Assembly (NCBI GenBank): GCA_964617995.1 | Contig: CAZTXD010000119.1 | Location: forward strand, 1-11,382 | DNA from: CAZTXD01 sp964617995 | GTDB lineage: Bacteria; Actinomycetota; Acidimicrobiia; Spongiisociales; ZC4RG35 | Reading direction: 5' to 3' | DNA length: 11,382 nucleotides | Shown here: one piece after another, positions 5,494-11,291 of the stretch | How positions within the stretch are numbered: position 1 is the first letter of the stretch | Layout: the number at the start of each line of letters is the position of its first letter | Position numbers and translations under genes: made by a program | Notes under the pieces: generated by a model | Seen by the model: only the letters and a program-made list of their open reading frames with translations | What the model was told of the DNA's origin: nothing | The model's database searches: none

Positions 5494-7851
5494 GTGATCG
5501 ACGACGTTCCCCGGTCCAGTAGCCGGGTGCCACCCCACTCCCGCGAAGCCGAGGAATCGTTGCTGGGAGCGGTCCTGCTCTCGATGGATGCCGCCAACGA
5601 CGTCATGGACCGCATCCACGCCGACGACTTCTACGTTCCCGCCCACCACTCGATCTACGAGGCGATGCGGCGTCTCTACGACACCAACCAGGCGATCGAC
5701 GCCGTCACCCTTTCGGAGGAACTGCGCCGCTCCGGCGAGCTCGAGAAGGTGGGAGGGGTCTCCTACCTGACACGTCTCGTGGACGTGGTCCCCGTCACGT
5801 CCAACGTCGACCACTACGCCACCATCGTCGACGAGAACGCTCGTCGCCGCGACCTCATCCGCGCCGGAGCCACCGTGACGTCGGTGGCTTTCGACCTCGA
5901 CGACGCCATCCACAGCGTCATGGACCGCGCCGAGCAGTCCGTCCTCGGGGTGGCCGAGAAGCGCGCCTCCCAGAACATGCTGGAGGTGGGCCCCCTCTTC
6001 TCCGACGTGCTGGAGCAGATCGAGCTGCTCGAGTCGCAGGGCTCGGAGATCACCGGCCTCCCCACCGGGTTTCGCGACCTCGACAAGAAGCTGGCCGGTC
6101 TCCAGAACGCCAACCTGGTGATCGTCGCATCCAGGCCGTCGATGGGAAAGTGCCTTGCAGGAAGCACGCTGCTGAGGGATGCCTTCACTGGTCGGCGAGT
6201 CACGATCGAGGAGGTTGTGCGGAATCCAGAGGCGTGTCGGGACCTACGCCTTCATGCTCTCGACGAGGCGAAAGGCAAGCTGACTGTGGTGACACCGAGC
6301 GACTTCCTGGACCAGGGGGAGCAGGACACGGTGAGGCTGCGAACCCACCTCGGGCGAGAGATCGAGGCAACTCCCAACCATCCTTTCCTCACGTTCGGTG
6401 GATGGCGGAAGCTGGACGAGCTGAATGTCGGCGATCAGATCGCCGTTCCCTCTCTGTTGCCCGTGGCTCTGGAGGATGAGCAACTTCGTCGGATCGCTGA
6501 TTCCGATATCACATGGGACACGATCTCGGCGATCGAGCCGGCTCAACGCCAACGAGTCTTCGACTTGACGATCCCGCACCACGAGAACTTCGTTGCCAAC
6601 GACATCGTGGTCCACAACAGCGCATTGACGGTGAACATCGCCACCAACATCGCCGCGCTGGGTCGCCCGGTGGCGCTGTTCAGCCTGGAGATGTCGAAGG
6701 AGGAGATCGTCCAGCGCATCCTCTCCTCGGTGGGGAGGGTCGACTCGATGAAGCTGCGGTCGGGTCAGCTCGGCCCGCTGTGGCAGCGGGTGGTGGACGC
6801 CGCCTCCCGAATGTACAAGGCACCCATCTTCATCGACGACTCCCCGGTGGTGACGGTGACCGACATCCGTGCCAAGTGCCGTCGTCTCAAGCGCAAGTCG
6901 GGCCTGTCCCTGGTGGTGGTCGACTACCTCCAGCTCATGCAGGGAACGGTGCGGGAGAACCGTCAGCAGGAGATCGCCGAGATCAGTCGCAACCTCAAGA
7001 ACCTGGCCCGAGAGCTGGACGTGCCCATCATCGGCCTCTCTCAGCTCAACCGCTCCCTCGAGTCCCGCGAGGACAAGCGTCCCCGGCTGTCCGACCTGAG
7101 AGAGAGCGGGTGCATGCCGGCGAATACACGTCTTCTGCGGGCCGACACCGGCACTGAGATCACGCTCGGTGAGTTGGTCCGGTCCGGGGAGCAGCCCTTG
7201 GTCTGGTCGGTTGACGATCACTGGGGGATGGTTCCCAGGCGTCTCGTCAACGCGTTCTCGTCTGGCGTCAAGCCTGTCTATCGGTTGCGAACGGCCTCCG
7301 GATGTGAGGTCGAAGCAACCGGGAATCACCGCTTCCTGACCGTCGACGGTTGGCGACATCTCGACGAACTGCACCCTGGCGGGCATATCGCCGTGCCGCG
7401 CCTCGTTCCTCAGCCTGTACGAGACGAGCTTGTGCGATCCCTGGAGACGGTGGGTGCCCCCGGCGCCGGAGACGACCAGATGCCCGATGCACTGAGGACT
7501 CTGGAGCAGTCTCAGCCAGATCCGAACGTCGACTCGGCAGCTTCCGATCTGTACTGGGATGAGGTCGCCGCGATCACTCCGGTGGCCATGATGCCCACTT
7601 TCGATGCCACCGTCGAGGGAACTCACAACTTCATCGCCAACGGCATCGTCGCCCACAACAGCCTCGAACAGGACGCGGACGTGGTGATGTTCATCTATCG
7701 CGACGAGTACTACCACCCCGAGAACCAGGAGAACAAGGGCCTCGCCGAATTGATCGTCGCCAAGCACCGGGCCGGTTCGACGGGCACGGTGCGCATGACG
7801 TTCCTGCCCGAGTTCACCCGATTCGCCGACCTGGGCCGCGACGTCACCTGA
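5494..7851 (+). CDS. dnaB: Replicative DNA helicase DnaB precursor with two inteins
   Basis: DnaB is the hexameric replicative helicase that unwinds the fork. The 785-residue precursor contains extein segments 1-219, 376-539 and 723-785, which splice to 446 residues, a normal DnaB length. The N-terminal domain (about 12-115, HSREAEESLLGAVLLS onward) is followed by a linker and the RecA-like motor. Walker A is RPSMGK, interrupted after K219 by intein 1 and completed by SA after splicing. FSLEMS gives the catalytic Glu (E399) and LVVVDYLQLM is Walker B (about 473-482). Then come LSQLNRSLESREDKRPRLSDLRESG, intein 2, and SLEQDADVVMFIYR. The GTG start at 5494 has GGAAG (5481-5485) as RBS; a five-codon ATG mini-ORF (5480-5497) overlaps it. 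The exteins carry no obvious defect, so function depends on two splicing events. Confidence 0.96.
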   Translation: MIDDVPRSSSRVPPHSREAEESLLGAVLLSMDAANDVMDRIHADDFYVPAHHSIYEAMRRLYDTNQAIDAVTLSEELRRSGELEKVGGVSYLTRLVDVVPVTSNVDHYATIVDENARRRDLIRAGATVTSVAFDLDDAIHSVMDRAEQSVLGVAEKRASQNMLEVGPLFSDVLEQIELLESQGSEITGLPTGFRDLDKKLAGLQNANLVIVASRPSMGKCLAGSTLLRDAFTGRRVTIEEVVRNPEACRDLRLHALDEAKGKLTVVTPSDFLDQGEQDTVRLRTHLGREIEATPNHPFLTFGGWRKLDELNVGDQIAVPSLLPVALEDEQLRRIADSDITWDTISAIEPAQRQRVFDLTIPHHENFVANDIVVHNSALTVNIATNIAALGRPVALFSLEMSKEEIVQRILSSVGRVDSMKLRSGQLGPLWQRVVDAASRMYKAPIFIDDSPVVTVTDIRAKCRRLKRKSGLSLVVVDYLQLMQGTVRENRQQEIAEISRNLKNLARELDVPIIGLSQLNRSLESREDKRPRLSDLRESGCMPANTRLLRADTGTEITLGELVRSGEQPLVWSVDDHWGMVPRRLVNAFSSGVKPVYRLRTASGCEVEATGNHRFLTVDGWRHLDELHPGGHIAVPRLVPQPVRDELVRSLETVGAPGAGDDQMPDALRTLEQSQPDPNVDSAASDLYWDEVAAITPVAMMPTFDATVEGTHNFIANGIVAHNSLEQDADVVMFIYRDEYYHPENQENKGLAELIVAKHRAGSTGTVRMTFLPEFTRFADLGRDVT
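6151..6618 (+). other. DnaB mini-intein 1 in the Walker A P-loop
   Basis: This 156-residue in-frame insert (precursor residues 220-375) splits RPSMGK from SALTVNIATN, so it breaks the Walker A motif between its Lys and Ser. Splicing signals are complete: Cys1 in block A (CLAGSTLLRDAF), block B EATPNHPFLT with the T-x-x-H pair (T74 and H77 of the intein), block F RVFDLTIPHHENFVAND, block G DIVVHN with the penultimate His and last Asn, and Ser as the +1 extein residue. The blocks are joined by only a short middle section, with no LAGLIDADG or HNH motif and no room for one, so it is a mini-intein. It should excise by itself; until then the helicase cannot bind ATP normally. Hand-counted 60-base blocks inside it are slightly lower in G+C (34-35 of 60) than extein blocks (39-40 of 60), weak evidence for separate origin. 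Confidence 0.93.
7111..7659 (+). other. DnaB mini-intein 2 at the RESG/SLEQD site
   Basis: This 183-residue in-frame insert (precursor residues 540-722) separates DLRESG from SLEQDADVV, the insertion point used by the well-studied Synechocystis DnaB intein. Block A is CMPANTRLLRADTG with Cys1. Block B is VEATGNHRFLT with T70 and H73. Block F is PTFDATVEGTHNFIANG, and block G ends IVAHN with the penultimate His, last Asn and +1 Ser. The first 100 residues closely resemble the mycobacterial DnaB intein as I recall it, which carries a homing endonuclease. Here only about 45 poorly ordered residues (roughly 100-147, Gln/Asp/Pro-rich) stand in the middle, so the endonuclease has been lost. All residues needed for splicing remain. 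It interrupts the C-terminal part of the motor domain near the subunit interface. Confidence 0.93.
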
Positions 7852-7878
7852 GGCGAACCCGAGGGTCGTCAGGGCTGT

Positions 7879-7895
7879 TGGGGGGTCATCCCCCA
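7879..7895 (+). terminator. Weak hairpin after dnaB
   Basis: TGGGGG (7879-7884) can pair with CCCCCA (7890-7895) around GTCAT, 27 bases after the dnaB stop. There is no T-run after it, so if it terminates transcription it does so inefficiently or with Rho. The 71-bp gap to the next gene shows no good ribosome binding site. Confidence 0.3.
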
Positions 7896-7922
7896 TGGTG
7901 AGGTCCGCATCCGATCGGCATC

Positions 7923-8537
7923 GTGGGGGCTGTGGAACAGTTCCTGTTCGGTCTCGACCCGTGGCTCATCTACTTCCTGGTTGCCCTCCTCGCCTTCGGC
8001 GAGTCGGTCAGCTTCATCAGCCTGCTTCTTCCCGGCGAAGTGGCCCTGATCGCCGGAGCGGCCGTCGCCTCTCTCATCGGTGTCGACCTGTTGGTCCTGG
8101 GATCGGTGGCGGTCGTGGCCGCTGCGGCGGGTGGCGCCTGCGGCTACGAGCTGGGACGGATGATGGGAGGCCCGATCATCTCCTGGAAGCCGTTCGCCCG
8201 ACGCCTGGGGCCCCACCTGCCGGCTCTCACGCGCCGGCTGCGATCCCGGGGGGCGGCGTGGGTGGTCGTATCGGCCCGTTTCAACCAGGTGACCCGGGCT
8301 CTGGCTCCGGCCCTGGCGGGGATGGCGGAGATGCCCCGACGCAGGTTCCTGTGGGCCAATCTGGGCGGGGCGTTGCTATGGGGGGCCACCTTCACGCTCG
8401 TCGGTGTGTTCGCGGCCCGGTGGTGGCAGACGTCGTCGGGAACGGTCCAGGTGGTGATGGCTGCGGCCCTCGCGGCGGCGGCGGGGGCCTGGTTTGCCTT
8501 CGGTCGGGCCCAGCGTGAGGAACGGCCCCGGGGGTGA
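7923..8537 (+). CDS. DedA/VTT-family membrane protein
   Basis: DedA proteins are inner-membrane proteins linked to envelope homeostasis; some members recycle undecaprenyl phosphate or flip other lipids. The 204-residue product has the family landmarks in order: FGESVSFISLLLPGEVALIAG (25-45, with the conserved E27 and PGE), GGACGYELGRMMG (70-82), the amphipathic SARFNQVTRALAPALAGMAEM (117-137, two conserved Arg) and RFLWANLGGALLWG (141-154). Hydrophobic segments sit at about 14-35, 38-75, 145-165 and 174-193. The specific lipid is not inferable. The start is GTG at 7923 or GTG at 7932; an in-frame stop at 7899 limits further extension, and neither start has a clear RBS. The coding end forms the left arm of a strong hairpin shared with the convergent dcd side. 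Confidence 0.85.
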   Translation: MGAVEQFLFGLDPWLIYFLVALLAFGESVSFISLLLPGEVALIAGAAVASLIGVDLLVLGSVAVVAAAAGGACGYELGRMMGGPIISWKPFARRLGPHLPALTRRLRSRGAAWVVVSARFNQVTRALAPALAGMAEMPRRRFLWANLGGALLWGATFTLVGVFAARWWQTSSGTVQVVMAAALAAAAGAWFAFGRAQREERPRG

Positions 8538-8550
8538 GCCGGGGCCGTTC
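8520..8550. terminator. Strong 12-bp hairpin at the end of the DedA gene
   Basis: GAACGGCCCCGG (8520-8531) pairs perfectly with CCGGGGCCGTTC (8539-8550) around seven bases that contain the stop codon. The left arm is part of the last codons. No T-run follows on either strand, as is common for terminators in high-GC actinobacteria. Its place between convergent genes suggests bidirectional use. Confidence 0.7.
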
Positions 8551-8553
8551 GGT

Positions 8554-8617
8554 CCACGGATCCAAGAGAGTCGGAGGAGGAAGGGACTCCGAAGGAGGAA
8601 GGGTCAAGGTTCCGTGG
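8554..8617. repeat. Structured convergent intergenic segment with purine repeats
   Basis: CCACGGATCC (8554-8563) is complementary at 9 of 10 positions to GGTTCCGTGG (8608-8617). Inside the loop are GAGTC/GACTC (8568-8572, 8585-8589), CTCC-gaa-GGAG (8587-8597) and a direct repeat GGAGGAAGGG at 8576-8585 and 8594-8603 in a nearly all-purine tract. No ORF or tRNA was recognised. It could be a structured 3' UTR, a small RNA or decayed sequence. Confidence 0.4.
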
Positions 8618-8644
8618 TTTGTGGCCTCATGTATCGGCTCGTTT

Positions 8645-8665
8645 GCGGGCAGGCTTTAGGCCCGC
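8645..8665 (-). terminator. Hairpin just after the dcd stop
   Basis: GCGGGC (8645-8650) pairs with GCCCGC (8660-8665) around a nine-base loop, starting 2 bases past the dcd TAG on the - strand. There is no T-run after it in the - direction. Likely a GC-rich terminator or 3'-end stabiliser for dcd. Confidence 0.45.
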
Positions 8666-8667
8666 CG

Positions 8668-9234
8668 CTACGCGCCGAAGTCTCGATGGGCGCGACTCGG
8701 TGTGGGGCCACTCTGACCCTGATACTTCGACCCGAGGTCCGGTGATCCGTAGGGATGGTCGGCGGCGGTTGTCATCTGATAGAAGCTGATCTGTCCGATC
8801 CGCATCCCCGGGTAGATGGCGATCGGCAGGGTGGCAACGTTGGAGAGCTCGAGGGTTATCGAACCATGAAAGCCTGGATCGACGAAACCCGCCGTCGAGT
8901 GGATTAGGAGTCCCAACCGACCCAACGACGACTTGCCCTCCAGCCGGGCTACCACGTCCACTCCGAGGCGGACCGTCTCGAGCGTGGCACCGAGGACGAA
9001 CTCGCCGGGGTGGAGCATGAACGGCTCGTCCTCTGAGACCTCGACCAGCTTTGTCAGGTCGTCTTGGGGGGAACGGGGATCTATGGCCGGATGACGGTGG
9101 TTCTGGAACACCCGGAACCCGCGGGCGACACGCAGATCGACGCTGGAGGGCTGGACAAACCTCGGTTCGTAGGGGTCGATGACGATCCGCCCCTCGGCGA
9201 TGGCATCGCGGATCGACCGATCGGAGAAGATCAC
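8668..9234 (-). CDS. dcd: dCTP deaminase (probably bifunctional dCTP deaminase/dUTPase)
   Basis: Dcd deaminates dCTP to dUTP, feeding dTTP synthesis. The 188-residue sequence follows the mycobacterial enzyme as I recall it, which also hydrolyses dUTP to dUMP and diphosphate. Visible motifs: MIFSDRSIRDAI, VQPSSVDLRV (27-36), HPGEFVLGATLE (75-86), RLEGKSSLGRLGLLIHSTAGF (97-117) with S102 and R106, DPGFHGSITLELSN (119-132) with the catalytic Glu E129, and the C-terminal lid GSKYQGQSGPTPSR. The bifunctional activity is inferred from resemblance to the actinobacterial type. The GTG start is supported by the family N-terminus but lacks a clear RBS and lies in an inverted repeat. It may share a transcript with the DUF1761 gene 46 bp upstream. 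Confidence 0.95.
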   Translation of the reverse strand: MIFSDRSIRDAIAEGRIVIDPYEPRFVQPSSVDLRVARGFRVFQNHRHPAIDPRSPQDDLTKLVEVSEDEPFMLHPGEFVLGATLETVRLGVDVVARLEGKSSLGRLGLLIHSTAGFVDPGFHGSITLELSNVATLPIAIYPGMRIGQISFYQMTTAADHPYGSPDLGSKYQGQSGPTPSRAHRDFGA

Positions 9235-9257
9235 GGCGGAAGATGGTACCCGCCGTG
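9232..9257 (-). promoter_or_regulatory. Inverted repeat enclosing the dcd start codon
   Basis: CACGGCGG (9232-9239) and CCGCCGTG (9250-9257) are exact 8-bp complements around a ten-base spacer. On the - strand the second arm contains the dcd GTG initiator. The structure could hide the start from ribosomes, or terminate part of the upstream transcript. No T-run follows. The repeat is seen; regulation is inference. Confidence 0.45.
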
Positions 9258-9280
9258 ACCGGGGGACCCGGTGTGGTCCC

Positions 9281-9697
9281 TCACGTCCCCGGGTCGCCGA
9301 AGGCGCCGATGATCAGTGCCATCACCAGCACCGTCACCAGCTCGTGGGAGATGTTGAGGGTGGTCAATGCGGCCGGCCGCCCCTCGAAGGCATCGTGAGT
9401 GATGAGCCGCGCCGCCGTGAACCCTGCCCACAGGGCGACGCCGGTCAACACGGCGTTGCCCAGGAAGCTCCCGCCGTAGCTGTCGTTGACCACCGTGACG
9501 ACCCCGGCCAGCACCAGCGCGGTGATGAAGCTGACGATGAGCGTCACGATGATCGGGCCGGCCGCCCCCTCCTGAGACTCGGACGGGTCGACGCCGGCGA
9601 GTTGCATCCACCGGCTTCCGAACACCTTGGGTGTGTACCAGATCGACCCGACCACCATCGTCGACAAGCCGGCCAGCAGAACGGCCCATATATTCAC
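9281..9697 (-). CDS. DUF1761 family small membrane protein
   Basis: The 138-residue product has four hydrophobic segments, about residues 3-22, 48-69, 77-98 and 113-133. The N-terminal MNIWAVLLAGLSTMVVGSIW followed by YTPKVFGSRWMQLAG is characteristic of DUF1761, in which the first helix is followed by a W-Y-x-P-x-x-F-G motif. The function of the family is unknown. The start is GTG at 9697, preceded on the - strand by GAAGGAGG (9711-9718 on + as CCTCCTTC) with a long spacer of about 13 bases. It lies between the thioredoxin-like gene and dcd in the same direction. A hairpin separates it from the former. Confidence 0.8.
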   Translation of the reverse strand: MNIWAVLLAGLSTMVVGSIWYTPKVFGSRWMQLAGVDPSESQEGAAGPIIVTLIVSFITALVLAGVVTVVNDSYGGSFLGNAVLTGVALWAGFTAARLITHDAFEGRPAALTTLNISHELVTVLVMALIIGAFGDPGT

Positions 9698-9732
9698 ATC
9701 CGGAATGGCGCCTCCTTCATGGGCCTGATGCT

Positions 9733-9753
9733 ACCCGGCCAGCTCAGCCGGGT
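9733..9753 (-). terminator. Hairpin after the thioredoxin-like gene
   Basis: ACCCGGC (9733-9739) and GCCGGGT (9747-9753) are exact 7-bp complements around CAGCTCA, starting five bases beyond the TGA of the thioredoxin-like gene on the - strand. No T-run follows. Probably a GC-type terminator that limits read-through into the DUF1761 gene. Confidence 0.5.
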
Positions 9754-9758
9754 CCGTC

Positions 9759-10325
9759 TCAGCGGGGCTGGTTGCCCGGCTTCCACTTGATGGAGCAGCC
9801 CACCGAGGGTGTCTGCTCCGACGGGACGGGTTCACCGGCGACGAGCGCGTCGATGGCCGCTCGCAGGTCCTCGCCCGTCACCGGGATGCCGTTGCCGGGG
9901 CGGGATCCGTCGAACTGTCCCCGGTAGGCGAGGGTGCGATCGGAGCCGAACACGAAGAAGTCGGGAGTGCAGGCGGCGGTGAAGGACTTGGCCACAGACT
10001 GGTCCTCGTCGAAGAGGATCGGGAAGCGGTAACCCACCTCGTCGGCCACCCGCGCCAGCTCCTCAGGAGAGTCGTCGGGGTAGGCGACGGCATCGTTGGA
10101 GGCGATGCCGACGATGGCCACGCCGCCGTCGGCATAGTCACGTCCCAGCTCCACCAGACCGGGTCGGACATGCTTGACGTATGGGCAGTGGTTGCACAGG
10201 AACACGACCACCAGCACGTCCGACTCGATGCCGGACAGGGTCACCTTCTCTCCGGTCCTCACATCGGTGAGGGTGGCATCGGGCATCGACGTTTCGAGGG
10301 GAAGCATGGTGGAGGTTTCGGCCAT
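9759..10325 (-). CDS. Thioredoxin-like (peroxiredoxin-like 1 type) protein
   Basis: The 188-residue protein has a thioredoxin fold of the PRX-like/AhpC-TSA type, predicted cytosolic because there is no signal peptide. The redox motif is C44-N-H-C47 in VVVFLCNHCPYVKH, replacing the WCGPC of thioredoxin. FPILFDEDQSVAKSFTAACTPDFFVF (101-126) holds a third Cys (C119) and the conserved cis-Pro region (P121). The C-terminal GCSIKWKPGN is typical of this subgroup and adds another Cys. It probably reduces a thiol or peroxide substrate, but the partner is not known. The ATG at 10325 follows AAGGAGC at about seven bases spacing on the - strand, so the start is firm. A hairpin closes the gene. Confidence 0.88.
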   Translation of the reverse strand: MAETSTMLPLETSMPDATLTDVRTGEKVTLSGIESDVLVVVFLCNHCPYVKHVRPGLVELGRDYADGGVAIVGIASNDAVAYPDDSPEELARVADEVGYRFPILFDEDQSVAKSFTAACTPDFFVFGSDRTLAYRGQFDGSRPGNGIPVTGEDLRAAIDALVAGEPVPSEQTPSVGCSIKWKPGNQPR

Positions 10326-10404
10326 GGCTCAGCTCCTTGCTCTCGGCTCCTGGCACCGACGATAACCAGCCCGGGGCCTCATCCCACACCGGGACGTCGG
10401 GCCG

Positions 10405-10587
10405 TCACCTCCACTCGGCCGGCGGCTGCATCTCGAAGTCGAAGGAGATGCAGCCCAGCCCGACCGCCAGCGCCTCGTGCAGCGGCTGGGGCCGGGGGCG
10501 GGGAGCAGTGTTGCGGATGCGTGTAGCCGCCGATCGCCGGCGGAAGAGCCATGTTCGTGGGGCGGTGAGTGTCGATGCGGTCGTCAT
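10405..10587 (-). CDS. Small basic protein, divergent from tetR; unknown
   Basis: A 60-residue ORF (MTTASTLTAPRTWLFRRR...) that I do not recognise. Its reality is supported by AAAGGAAG on the - strand about six bases before the ATG at 10587, by the intergenic operator shared with the divergent TetR gene, and by a leader hairpin. The first 40 residues are rich in Arg, Pro, Thr and Ala; the last 20 are less charged and end EMQPPAEWR. There is one Cys and no signal peptide or membrane segment. The codons for GCISFDFEMQ form an 11-bp inverted repeat. The frame extends to an ATG at 10626, but that lies in the operator and lacks an RBS. It could be a regulated small protein or a fortuitous ORF over a structured RNA. 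Confidence 0.5.
   Translation of the reverse strand: MTTASTLTAPRTWLFRRRSAATRIRNTAPRPRPQPLHEALAVGLGCISFDFEMQPPAEWR
10424..10455. repeat. 11-bp perfect inverted repeat within the small ORF
   Basis: GGCTGCATCTC (10424-10434) and GAGATGCAGCC (10445-10455) are exact complements around GAAGTCGAAG. It lies in the 3' part of the small - strand ORF. The stem is long enough to act as a terminator or RNA-stability element on either strand, but there is no T-run. Confidence 0.6.
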
Positions 10588-10602
10588 CGGGGTCTTCCTT
10601 TC

Positions 10603-10623
10603 TACCCGGTACCCAACCGGGTA
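10603..10623 (-). promoter_or_regulatory. Leader hairpin before the small protein gene
   Basis: TACCCGG (10603-10609) and CCGGGTA (10617-10623) are exact complements around TACCCAA. On the - strand the hairpin ends immediately before the AGAAAGGAAG ribosome binding site of the small protein gene. It could affect translation or serve as a second protein-binding site next to the TetR operator. Confidence 0.45.
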
Positions 10624-10624
10624 C

Positions 10625-10661
10625 ACCGATCTGTTTACTTGAATCTACTACACAGATCGGT
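10625..10661. promoter_or_regulatory. Likely TetR-family operator between divergent genes
   Basis: ACCGATCTGT (10625-10634) and ACAGATCGGT (10652-10661) form a perfect 10-bp inverted repeat with 17 bases between. Each arm is itself nearly palindromic around GATC, so they may be two dimer sites. Each GATC is also followed by kGTTTACT (10628-10639 and 10655-10666), a direct repeat 27 bases apart. TTGAAT (10639-10644) and TACTGT (10663-10668) could be -35 and -10 of tetR, overlapping the site. The position fits autorepression plus control of the divergent small gene. Confidence 0.7.
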
Positions 10662-10678
10662 TTACTGTCAAGAGGGAA

Positions 10679-11248
10679 ATGAGAAGAGATGTACGAACAC
10701 GGATACTCGATGCCGCCGAACGGCTCTTCTATGAGCGCGGTATCACCGCCACCGGGGTGGATGCCCTGGCGGAGGCCGCCGATGTGTCCAAGCGCACGCT
10801 CTACAACCACTTCGGGAGCAAGGAGGGGGTGGTCACCGCCTATCTGCAACGTCGGGAGGATCGTTGGCAGCAACGTCTGGCGGCTGCGCTGGAGGGGGCC
10901 GAGACGCCCACCGAGCGGATTCTCGCCTACGTGAGCTCCTACTGTGACTACGTCGGAGACAACGACTTTCGGGGCTGTGCCTTCATCAACGCGTCCGCTG
11001 AATTGTCCAATGAGTCCCATCCCGGTGTGGCGGTCATACGCGATTCGATCGGCAACGTCGAACAGGGGGTGGCGGAGATCCTGGCGGAGGCCGAGGTGGA
11101 CGATCCCGAGGAGCTGGCCAGCCAGATCCTGGTGGTGTTGGAAGGGGCCATGTCGGTGGCGGGGATCCGCCGCAACGACGACGCATACGACACGGCGGAG
11201 CGTCTGATCCTATCGCTCATCGCCGGACGGATGCCGGTTCCTTCCTGA
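10679..11248 (+). CDS. TetR/AcrR-family transcriptional regulator
   Basis: A 189-residue regulator of the TetR type, which binds DNA as a dimer and is released by a small ligand. The N-terminal helix-turn-helix is evident: TRILDAAERLFYERGITATGVDALAEAADVSKRTLYNHFGSKEGVV (7-52). The C-terminal ligand domain includes RGCAFINASAEL (about 99-110), as in the LmrA/YxaF-like subgroup; the ligand cannot be told. The ATG at 10679 follows AGAGGG very closely, and the predicted promoter would leave a very short leader, so initiation may be near-leaderless. The intergenic inverted repeat suggests it represses itself and the small divergent gene. A short CCCT-CGG-AGGG hairpin follows the stop. Confidence 0.92.
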   Translation: MRRDVRTRILDAAERLFYERGITATGVDALAEAADVSKRTLYNHFGSKEGVVTAYLQRREDRWQQRLAAALEGAETPTERILAYVSSYCDYVGDNDFRGCAFINASAELSNESHPGVAVIRDSIGNVEQGVAEILAEAEVDDPEELASQILVVLEGAMSVAGIRRNDDAYDTAERLILSLIAGRMPVPS

Positions 11249-11291
11249 GCCCGGACCCTCGGAGGGGCATTCAGCGTCGGGAGAGGCGACT

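Noticed and set aside
6151..7659. Homing endonuclease domain in either intein
   Set aside because: No LAGLIDADG-like or HNH motif is visible and the 156 and 183-residue lengths leave no room for one.
6244..7896. Long open frame of 550 codons on the - strand opposite dnaB
   Set aside because: It mirrors the GC-biased third positions of dnaB, shows no domain I recognise, and the + strand has unmistakable DnaB and intein motifs.
8551..8660. A tRNA or small protein gene in the convergent gap
   Set aside because: No cloverleaf can be drawn, and the short frames lack a plausible RBS and start.
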